A stretch of 9,935 nt of DNA from JABSOG01 sp041583135. Lineage in GTDB: Bacteria > Pseudomonadota > Gammaproteobacteria > Enterobacterales > Alteromonadaceae. Both the position numbers and the translations under genes were made by a program. The notes below the pieces were generated by a model that saw only the letters and a program-made list of their open reading frames with translations, made no database searches and was not told the DNA's origin. The stretch is from NCBI GenBank assembly GCA_041583135.1, contig JBFHGJ010000161.1, forward strand, positions 1 to 9,935, given 5' to 3'. Every line of letters starts with the position of its first letter. Position 1 is the first letter of the stretch. Positions 1 through 6,055 of the stretch are shown here, piece by piece.

Positions 1-84
1 AACTTTTTTGTCCAAAAGGCTTTACATTGTGGTTCAGCCACTCCAAACTAACCCTAAGCTGGTACCTATCGGACGACCGAAAAT

Positions 85-522
85 ATGTTTAAACGAATCG
101 CTATTACAATCTCTGCGCTGTTGGTTTTGCTTATTCAAGGCTGTGGCGGCGGCTCCGTTTCAGGCGAGAGTGGTTCCCCTGAGCAGGCAGCAACAGAGTT
201 CTTTTATGCCATTTATCGCGACCAAGACCTAGATAAAGTCGCTTCCTACGCTACCCCCAAACTTGCCCGTATCGTCAAAGGTTACGGCTCGATTCAAGGG
301 GTGACCCGCAATATGCTCAATATGTATTTCGACAAGGTTGAAATCGAGGTAGACAAAGGCCGCAACCTGCGGGAAAACTACGGCGATAAGGCCACCATCA
401 CCCTGATCTTCACCGGCTCCCACAAAGGCGGTAAAGTGGCCGACATGAGAACCGTGAAGATGGTGCGTATTAAAGGCGAGTGGCTGGTAGAGACGGTCAA
501 AGCCGACCCATTTGCAAGGTAA
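85..522 (+). CDS. Small outer-membrane lipoprotein, NTF2-like/DUF4878-like, function unknown
   Basis: A 145-residue protein with a basic N-terminus (MFKR), a hydrophobic stretch at residues 5-17 and a lipobox I-Q-G-C with the cysteine at position 20. This fits a signal peptidase II lipoprotein. Gly at +2, rather than Asp, suggests sorting to the outer membrane. A low-complexity Gly/Ser linker (21-31) precedes a compact domain starting SPEQAATEFFYAIYRDQD and ending GEWLVETVKADP. That pattern (helix for a short alpha-beta domain, final strand with 'G-W-L-V') resembles NTF2-like DUF4878 lipoproteins; this is by eye, not a search. The ATG at 85 is chosen because it gives the intact signal peptide; the Shine-Dalgarno site is weak (GGAC at 71-74). 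The 84 bases upstream hold a possible -35 (TTTACA, 21-26) but no good -10, so I do not call a promoter. Role unknown; Gln at -2 of the lipobox is tolerated but less common. Confidence 0.85.
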   Translation: MFKRIAITISALLVLLIQGCGGGSVSGESGSPEQAATEFFYAIYRDQDLDKVASYATPKLARIVKGYGSIQGVTRNMLNMYFDKVEIEVDKGRNLRENYGDKATITLIFTGSHKGGKVADMRTVKMVRIKGEWLVETVKADPFAR

Positions 523-548
523 CGGCTCGCACTCAGCTCAATGATGAC

Positions 549-574
549 AAAGGCGCCCAATCGGCGCCTTTTTT
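549..574 (+). terminator. Rho-independent terminator of the lipoprotein gene
   Basis: GGCGCC (552-557) and GGCGCC (563-568) form a perfect 6-bp GC stem around the loop CAATC, extended by A-T pairs (AAA 549-551 with the first Ts), followed by six Ts at 569-574. It begins 27 bases after the lipoprotein stop. Read from the other strand the same stem is followed only by TTTG, so it may stop Fic transcripts less efficiently. Confidence 0.9.
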
Positions 575-581
575 AGTGGGT

Positions 582-1484
582 TTAAAACACCGCTTTTTTG
601 AGGATGAGATTAACACTTTTCACCTCGTCGTTTTGCGCTTGCAAAACCGCCGAGGTAAACCAGTTTATCCACGGCGTAATGTTCATATCGGCCCTTGAAG
701 CATAGGCCATGGCCTGATAGTAACCGGCTTTGTCTTTTAAAAACTGGCTCGACAGACTGAGCAGCGGCGGATGCCCCAAATCATGAGCGAGGGCCTGCTC
801 GGCCAAAGCCCTGCCGACTCTGCCGTTGCCGTGGTCGAACGGGTGAATCGATTCAAACCAAAGGTGTGCAATTGCTGCTCTGACCGGACCGGATAAGGTT
901 TGATCAGAGCCGTTTTCCATCGGGTTGGTACGATTATACCAATCAAGAAACAAGCTGATCTGCTTATCGACCTCTTGTGCCGGTGGCGCTTCAAAACTGA
1001 TCTTACGCTCGCCCCCCTCATCGCTATATATGGTTGAAGACTCCCCTACTCGGCGCCAATGACCGGCATCAGGAGTATGCACACCAGCGCCTGTGGTTTC
1101 ACACATGACCAGTTCAAGCCATTGCATCAGTTTTTGTCGGGTCAAAGGCTCGGTAAAAGAGCGTCTGACATCAACCATCAAGGCGCCAATGCCCTCAGCT
1201 CTAGGATCGACCACCACCTGATGGGGATGATTCAATCCCAAGTTATTTTCAATCGATGAACGTACATCGGTTTTACTCAGCACCACACCTTCTATTTTGC
1301 TGCTGGCAATCGCCTCGCACACCATGAGATCGATATAGGCTTCATATTGCACGGTCTCAACCAATTGACCGACGCCTCCCGATAAGCGACCGGCTTCCAG
1401 CGCATATTGATAAACATGGTTTTTACACTGAGCGCCATCATAATAGAAATTGGGCCAATCGGGATGTTGCCAATTGTATTTCAT
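582..1484 (-). CDS. Fic-domain protein (DUF4172/COG3177 type), class II autoinhibited, C-terminally short
   Basis: A 300-residue predicted Fic enzyme. Fic proteins usually transfer AMP or another nucleotide moiety from a nucleotide to a protein hydroxyl. The N-terminus (WQHPDWPNFYYD, residues 5-16) matches the DUF4172 entry signature. The class II inhibitory helix motif S-x-x-x-E-G is at 61-66 (SSKIEG, inhibitory Glu65). The Fic core is HPFDHGNGRVGR at 214-225, with the catalytic His214 and the phosphate-binding Asn220 and Arg222 present. The fifth motif position, normally Asp/Glu for metal binding, is His218. The protein ends at VNLILKKAVF, where relatives of this family, from memory, continue into a C-terminal winged-helix region of about 70 residues; here the stop is followed at once by the neighbour's terminator. 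The ATG at 1484 is preferred over an upstream-extended frame (to 1904), which would overlap the divergent exporter gene. TAAGGA lies 10 bases before the ATG. Solitary Fic with no visible antitoxin partner; target unknown. Confidence 0.88.
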   Translation of the reverse strand: MKYNWQHPDWPNFYYDGAQCKNHVYQYALEAGRLSGGVGQLVETVQYEAYIDLMVCEAIASSKIEGVVLSKTDVRSSIENNLGLNHPHQVVVDPRAEGIGALMVDVRRSFTEPLTRQKLMQWLELVMCETTGAGVHTPDAGHWRRVGESSTIYSDEGGERKISFEAPPAQEVDKQISLFLDWYNRTNPMENGSDQTLSGPVRAAIAHLWFESIHPFDHGNGRVGRALAEQALAHDLGHPPLLSLSSQFLKDKAGYYQAMAYASRADMNITPWINWFTSAVLQAQNDEVKSVNLILKKAVF

Positions 1485-1498
1485 ATAAAGAGGATCCT

Positions 1499-1523
1499 TA
1501 TGGGGATTTTTATTATCCCCATA
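1499..1523 (-). promoter_or_regulatory. Perfect hairpin abutting the fic ribosome-binding site
   Basis: TATGGGGAT (1499-1507) and ATCCCCATA (1515-1523) are exact reverse complements separated by 7 bases. In the fic transcript the 3' arm ends in ATA, which are the bases just before and overlapping the TAAGGA Shine-Dalgarno site, so the hairpin sits directly on the 5' edge of the ribosome-binding site. It could be a translational control element or a DNA operator. No T-tract follows, so it is not a terminator. The structure is certain, the role is inferred. Confidence 0.5.
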
Positions 1524-1569
1524 GTATGGTTCATATTCGCCAAAAGTGGTGGTGACATTCAAATTTATC

Positions 1570-1599
1570 TTGTTTGAGATCAATTTGATGGTTGATAAT
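1570..1599 (+). promoter_or_regulatory. Possible sigma70 promoter for the EamA gene
   Basis: TTGTTT (1570-1575) and GATAAT (1594-1599) are spaced by 18 bases, about 75 bases before the EamA start. The -10 matches consensus at five of six positions, but the -35 is poor. Weak call made from the hexamers alone. Confidence 0.3.
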
Positions 1600-1674
1600 A
1601 GCCGCCACAAGCCCGGTAACAGGGGCCCCTCATTCCCGCTCATTGAATGTAGCGTTTTTAAAATGGAGTAAACC

Positions 1675-2574
1675 ATGCGATTGCAAGACCTGTTTGAACT
1701 GTTACTGTTGGCTATACTGTGGGGCGTTTCTTTTTTGTTTATGCGTGTCGCGACACCAGAGTTTGGTGTGATCCCGCTGATGGCGGCACGTTTGGTGATA
1801 GGCACCTTTATCTTGCTTCCTTTGCTGGTATGGCGTAAAGGGCTTAAAGATCTTATCGATAACCGCAAACAAATCTTATCTCTTGGGGTAGTCAACTCAG
1901 CCATTCCTTTTTGTCTGTTAAGCTATGCAACCTTAACCTTCACCGCCGGTTTTACTTCCATTATTAACGCCACGGTGCCTTTGTGGGCGGCGTTTATTGC
2001 GCTGTTATGGTTAAAAGAAAAGCTCAGCAAAACCGCAGCCATCGGCCTTGTTGTCGGGTTTACCGGGGTGGTGGCGATGGCATGGGACAAAGGGGCCCTC
2101 GGCGAAGGCAACTATATCTTGAGCTTAGCTGCAGGTTTGCTCGCTACCCTATGCTACGGTGTCGGCTCGGTATATTCCAAGGCCAAACTCTCGCACGTCA
2201 ATTCACTGGCGCTGGCCACTGGCTCCTTGGCCGGCGGAATGTTGCTGTTGGTGCCACCTGCTGTCGTTTACTGGCCAGAGCATGAGATCTCAGCACAAGC
2301 TTGGTGGTCACTACTGGCAATGGGCGTATTGTGCACCGGCTTTGCCTATGTGATCTTTTTCCGCCTCATTGCCAATCTAGGCGCCGCCAGAGCGGTTTCG
2401 GTGACCTACCTTATTCCAATCTTTTCGATGTTGTTCGGCAGCCTGTTCTTGCACGAAACAATAACCAATCAAATGCTGGTTGGTTGCGCGATGGTGCTCA
2501 CCGGTATTGCTTTGGCAACGGGAATGGTTAAAGGCTTTGCTAAGATGGGGGCTAAAGCGCCCAAGCGTGCTTAA
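1675..2574 (+). CDS. EamA-family (DMT superfamily) inner-membrane transporter
   Basis: A 299-residue, very hydrophobic protein with about ten membrane segments arranged as two EamA repeats, roughly residues 8-138 and 149-285. Typical features are the N-terminal segment LLLLAILWGVSFLFMRVA, PLWAAFIALLWLKEKLS at the end of repeat one, and TYLIPIFSMLFGSLFLHETIT in repeat two, the duplicated 'P...-E-x-(L/I)' pattern of this family. Relatives export amino acids, nucleosides or other small metabolites by proton exchange. The substrate cannot be told from sequence, so no gene symbol is given. The start is supported by GGAG at 1665-1668, six bases before the ATG. It is divergent from fic and convergent with the S41 peptidase gene, so it is probably monocistronic. 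The last codons (APKRA-stop) form the left arm of a hairpin. Confidence 0.92.
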   Translation: MRLQDLFELLLLAILWGVSFLFMRVATPEFGVIPLMAARLVIGTFILLPLLVWRKGLKDLIDNRKQILSLGVVNSAIPFCLLSYATLTFTAGFTSIINATVPLWAAFIALLWLKEKLSKTAAIGLVVGFTGVVAMAWDKGALGEGNYILSLAAGLLATLCYGVGSVYSKAKLSHVNSLALATGSLAGGMLLLVPPAVVYWPEHEISAQAWWSLLAMGVLCTGFAYVIFFRLIANLGAARAVSVTYLIPIFSMLFGSLFLHETITNQMLVGCAMVLTGIALATGMVKGFAKMGAKAPKRA

Positions 2575-2586
2575 GCACGCTTGGGC
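2559..2586. terminator. 12-bp perfect hairpin between convergent genes, putative bidirectional terminator
   Basis: GCCCAAGCGTGC (2559-2570) pairs exactly with GCACGCTTGGGC (2575-2586) around the loop TTAA. The EamA stop codon TAA (2572-2574) lies in the loop, and the stop of the convergent peptidase gene is 8 bases beyond the right arm. Neither side has a T-tract, so termination would be non-canonical, or the hairpin may protect 3' ends. Confidence 0.6.
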
Positions 2587-2593
2587 TATCAGG

Positions 2594-5500
2594 TTAAATA
2601 TCCTCGGCAGGGACGCCGTTTTGGGGATACGGGTTGACTTTAAGGGGTTTTACCGGCGCTTCTTTGATTTTTTGCTGTAGGTATTCAATCGCTTTTTCAA
2701 GCTGAGCATCTTTACCTTGATAGCTGGCGTGAGGCAAATTATCGACTTCTATGGTCGGTGCCACCCCATAGCCTTCGATTATCCAGCGGCCATCCATTGA
2801 AAACTGCGGTAATTCCGCCGCCCTTGCCATGCCTCTATCGACCAAGGCATTACGGTCGGTCAAAAACACCCCGGCACCGGCTGTGCGCTTGCCGATCACA
2901 GGCCCTATGTTCAGCGCCTTGATGGCGGCGGTAAAGGTCTCACCATCAGAGTAAGTCCCTTGGTCGGCCAGCACCACAATATGGCCGCGAAACGCCTTTT
3001 GCATGTTGGTTTCACTGTTTTTGTCGTCGATATACCAAAACGACCAAGCCTTTCTCAGCAGCTTTTCAATGATGATACTGTCGATATTGCCGCCACGGTT
3101 ACGTCTGACGTCAATAATAAGCCCCTGCTTATGGTTATTGGCATAGAACGACTCGGCAAAGCCTGCCAGATCTCGCGACCCCATGGTCCATAGGTGCATA
3201 TAACCAATGTCTTCGCTGGCGTTTTCGACTTTGCCTCTATTGTCGTTGACCCAATGGGCATAACGATGGCGCTCATCTGCGCTGGTTGAGCTTGGCTCTA
3301 CCACGGTTTTGTGCTCGACGCCATCACGCCGCAAAGTCAGCAACACTTGCTTATCGACTTGGTTGCGCAATAAAGATACGACATCGGCAACTGAGTTCAC
3401 CTTGCGGCCATTGACCGCCACAATCACATCGCCATTTCTAGCATCGACACCGGCTTTTGCCAATGGTGATGCCCGCCAAGGAAACTCAGCATCATGACGG
3501 TAGATTTGTGCTATCTCGACGCCACTATCGAGCTGATGAAGTACCGCCCCTAAGTTGGCCTGAGCCGCACGGTTTTGCGCGCTAGGTACCTCGCCGGGAC
3601 GGATTTGAGAGTGCAGCGTATTGAGCTCGCCCATCATCTGGCCGAGTAAATCATTAAGCTCCCACTTGTCGGTCAAACGCGACAGCAAAGGCTGATATTT
3701 GGCTTTCACCGCCGACCAATCCAAGCCTTTGAGGTTTTTGTCAAACAGAGTATCGCGGTGTTGCAGCCAAGCGTCTTGAAACATCTGCTGCCATTCCAGT
3801 CGCGGCGAGAGCAACAACGACCAATTATTGGTTGAGACCTTATCGCGCTTGCTCGTTTTGCCCATCTTGGCAGCGGCTTTCACCAAATACAGCTCAGTGT
3901 TGGCCCGCGAGCCTTTAGTAATCAATAGAGACTTACCGTCGCCTGACAACTGATAACTACGGGCATTGGCGGCAAAGGTTTCTACTTTTGCCTCGGCATT
4001 GATGGCAATCGACTTGATGGCGCTGCGCGAACCAGGTTCATTTACCCTATCTTGCACATACAAAAACTTATCGGACGCCGTTAAGTGCCAATAGTTACCC
4101 ACAGGCGCCTTAACCTGCCACAAACGCTCTGTGATCCCTTGCCAATCGACAAGTGGTTGCTCGGTTTGAGCCGTTTTGTCCTTGTCTTTTGTCTCTGCTG
4201 CCGGGGTCAGCTCAGTGCTCGGCTGAAAAGGAAATGCAGCATCGGCCTTTAAGCTATAGGCGAAGATCATTGCCCTTCTGTCAAGCTGTGGTCCCATGTT
4301 GCGATCGCCCCAAGGGTGTGACGGGCTGGGGTTAAAGTTGCGATCCGACAAGAAGTACAGCCACTTGCCATCAGGGCTAAAGGCTGGCGAGTATGAAGTA
4401 TAGTTACCTGAGGTCAGGGTTTGCTGTTTTGCCGATTCGATCTCATAAAGCACAATTCGGTTGCGCTGATATTGGCTTGCAAACAGCGATAAGGCGATAA
4501 GCTTGCTGTCGGCAGAAAACACCACATCAGCAATCGGGTCAAAACCGTCTGACTTACTGAGGATCTGCTTATTCTCACCGCTGTCGATATTGAGCAGCCA
4601 CAACGCGCCATTTTTGTCGCTGTGAGCAATATATTTGCCATCTGGCGATAAAAACAGATCCCAGCGAAACACACTGCCGTCGGTGGTCAATTGTTCACCG
4701 TCATTTGAGCCATCGGTTTTGTAGCGCCAGATCTCCTGCTCGCCAGAGGCGTCATTGATGGCATAAACCCATTTACCGTCAGGGCTTATTACCGCTTCAC
4801 GTGTACGACTTTGCGCCGGAGTTGCAATTTCAACTAAACGGGAATTGTCTTTGGCCGCCACCGCGACTCGACCTCTGGCGGTGATCGCGACTTTCTCTTT
4901 CTCGCCGCTAAAATGCACCGAGCTGATATAATTGAGGGGCTTGGGTAGCCAGCGCTCTTGTAGGTTGGGAAAATCAGATACCAAAGAGATGGGGACCACT
5001 TTTGACTTGCCGTTTCTCAAACTCAACAGCTGAATATCGGCCCCCAGTTGATAGACAATTTTGCCATCACCGAGCCTGGCACTGCGTACCGGCCAATCTT
5101 TATGATGGGTGACTTGCTTGATGTTGCTGCCGTCACGTTTCATTTGCCAAATATTGTCAACGCCACTGGCATCTGAGATAAAGTAAACCTTGTCTTTGTA
5201 ACTCATCGGCTGACGGGCGTTACCAACATGCTTGCCGGTCAACAACACCGCCTCTTTATCTGAGCGGTATTCATAGCGCCAGATCTCACCTTCGGCGCCA
5301 CCACGGTAAACCCGTACGTTGTCACTTTTATCACCAACACCAAACTGGCTGAAGTACACATAGCGGCCATCTTTGTCCATCACCCCTTCGCGGGCATCGG
5401 CGACTTCAATCGGCAAGGTTTTTAAGCTATCGGGATAGACCACATTGAGAGTCCAGTTGCGGGGCGGACCGATACGGCTGTTGGTGCTGTATATCACGCC

Positions 5501-5845
5501 GCCATCGGGTGTCCAGCCATGGACCATGGCACGGCCATTTTCAAAGCTCAGACGTTTGGGAATGCCGCCATCGGCAGAGATCAAATAAACGTCGTCTGAG
5601 CCTTCATAGTTGGCAACATAAGCAATAAAGCGGCCATCAGGAGAAATCGCGCTGAAACGCTCGAGCGCCGTGTGAGTGGTTAAACGCTTGGCAGTGGGAT
5701 TATCGGTCGTTGCCAACCACAAATCGCCCTCGGCAGTGAAAACAATTTTGTCGGCGGCAATACTCGGGAAGCGATAATACCCGTCGGCGGCGTGAACCGC
5801 CGAGCTGAGCAACACGCCGAGCGCCAAGAAACGCTTGAATTTCAT
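2594..5845 (-). CDS. Exported tricorn-like S41 serine peptidase (beta-propeller, PDZ, S41 domains)
   Basis: A 1083-residue protein close to the length of archaeal tricorn protease. Residues 1-20 are a Sec signal peptide (basic MKFKR, hydrophobic core, A/H/A cleavage region), with no lipobox, so a soluble periplasmic enzyme is expected. Residues about 25-660 carry repeated beta-propeller (PD40-type) units, seen as SPDG motifs near 68, 354, 400 and 490 plus variants. A helical linker (about 675-745) precedes a PDZ-like domain (about 762-850, 'GDVIVAVNGRKV') and the S41 catalytic domain (about 875-1050). By motif alignment with tricorn the catalytic residues are His745 (GELNTLHS), nucleophile Ser966 (GTYSDGE) and Glu1024 (WIIEGYG); the tricorn Ser before the His is Leu744 here. 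The oligopeptide substrates are unknown. ATG at 5845 has AAAGG seven bases upstream. It follows arcB on the same strand but after a 207-bp gap with terminator-like hairpins, so it is probably separately transcribed. Confidence 0.93.
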   Translation of the reverse strand: MKFKRFLALGVLLSSAVHAADGYYRFPSIAADKIVFTAEGDLWLATTDNPTAKRLTTHTALERFSAISPDGRFIAYVANYEGSDDVYLISADGGIPKRLSFENGRAMVHGWTPDGGVIYSTNSRIGPPRNWTLNVVYPDSLKTLPIEVADAREGVMDKDGRYVYFSQFGVGDKSDNVRVYRGGAEGEIWRYEYRSDKEAVLLTGKHVGNARQPMSYKDKVYFISDASGVDNIWQMKRDGSNIKQVTHHKDWPVRSARLGDGKIVYQLGADIQLLSLRNGKSKVVPISLVSDFPNLQERWLPKPLNYISSVHFSGEKEKVAITARGRVAVAAKDNSRLVEIATPAQSRTREAVISPDGKWVYAINDASGEQEIWRYKTDGSNDGEQLTTDGSVFRWDLFLSPDGKYIAHSDKNGALWLLNIDSGENKQILSKSDGFDPIADVVFSADSKLIALSLFASQYQRNRIVLYEIESAKQQTLTSGNYTSYSPAFSPDGKWLYFLSDRNFNPSPSHPWGDRNMGPQLDRRAMIFAYSLKADAAFPFQPSTELTPAAETKDKDKTAQTEQPLVDWQGITERLWQVKAPVGNYWHLTASDKFLYVQDRVNEPGSRSAIKSIAINAEAKVETFAANARSYQLSGDGKSLLITKGSRANTELYLVKAAAKMGKTSKRDKVSTNNWSLLLSPRLEWQQMFQDAWLQHRDTLFDKNLKGLDWSAVKAKYQPLLSRLTDKWELNDLLGQMMGELNTLHSQIRPGEVPSAQNRAAQANLGAVLHQLDSGVEIAQIYRHDAEFPWRASPLAKAGVDARNGDVIVAVNGRKVNSVADVVSLLRNQVDKQVLLTLRRDGVEHKTVVEPSSTSADERHRYAHWVNDNRGKVENASEDIGYMHLWTMGSRDLAGFAESFYANNHKQGLIIDVRRNRGGNIDSIIIEKLLRKAWSFWYIDDKNSETNMQKAFRGHIVVLADQGTYSDGETFTAAIKALNIGPVIGKRTAGAGVFLTDRNALVDRGMARAAELPQFSMDGRWIIEGYGVAPTIEVDNLPHASYQGKDAQLEKAIEYLQQKIKEAPVKPLKVNPYPQNGVPAEDI

Positions 5846-5878
5846 AGAAAAACCTTTTTGTTGTGTTGGTATATGGCT

Positions 5879-5907
5879 AACATATCATTTTGTTGATAAG
5901 TTACCAA
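5879..5907 (-). promoter_or_regulatory. Possible promoter of the tricorn-like peptidase gene
   Basis: On the minus strand TTGGTA (5902-5907) and TATGTT (5879-5884) are spaced by exactly 17 bases, about 35 bases before the peptidase ATG. Each box matches consensus at only four of six positions. The spacer contains a small inverted repeat (TATCA/TGATA, 5883-5898). Confidence 0.33.
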
Positions 5908-5973
5908 AGGGACACAACAATTGCTTACAAAAAGGTCAAGCGTTCCTAGTTCAAGCAAGTGGAACTTCGCTTA

Positions 5974-5993
5974 CTTTTCAACAAGTTGAAAAG
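5974..5993. repeat. Perfect 9-bp inverted repeat with 2-base spacer
   Basis: CTTTTCAAC and GTTGAAAAG are exact reverse complements separated by AA. It lies between arcB and the peptidase gene, about 130 bases upstream of the latter's ATG. It overlaps the T-tract of the putative arcB terminator, so in the arcB transcript the two hairpins compete for the same bases. It could be an operator or a second 3'-end hairpin. Confidence 0.5.
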
Positions 5994-6012
5994 GCGGCAC
6001 ATCCGTGCTGCC
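5989..6012 (-). terminator. Putative arcB terminator
   Basis: On the minus strand GGCAGCAC (6012-6005), a 4-base loop and GTGCCGCC (6000-5993) form an 8-bp stem with one A-C mismatch, followed by TTTT (5992-5989). It starts 41 bases after the arcB stop. The T-tract is short, so strength is uncertain. Confidence 0.55.
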
Positions 6013-6019
6013 GCATAAT

Positions 6020-6055
6020 TAGTGCCTGGTAGAGCCTATTTATGGACAGGCACTA
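6020..6055 (-). other. Inverted repeat overlapping the arcB stop codon
   Basis: TAGTGCCTG (6020-6028) and CAGGCACTA (6047-6055) are exact reverse complements with an 18-base loop. The arcB stop TAG is the outermost triplet of one arm. There is no T-tract in either direction. It could act with the next hairpin in transcription ending or in protecting the mRNA. Confidence 0.45.

Noticed and set aside
1621..1630. AGGGGCCCCT palindrome in the EamA leader
   Set aside because: A 10-base palindrome with no spacer cannot form a useful hairpin and is not convincing as an operator on its own.
1485..1904. 140-residue N-terminal extension of the Fic reading frame
   Set aside because: It overlaps the divergent EamA gene by about 230 bases and its control region. 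It has no domain character, and the DUF4172 signature begins exactly at the ATG at 1484.
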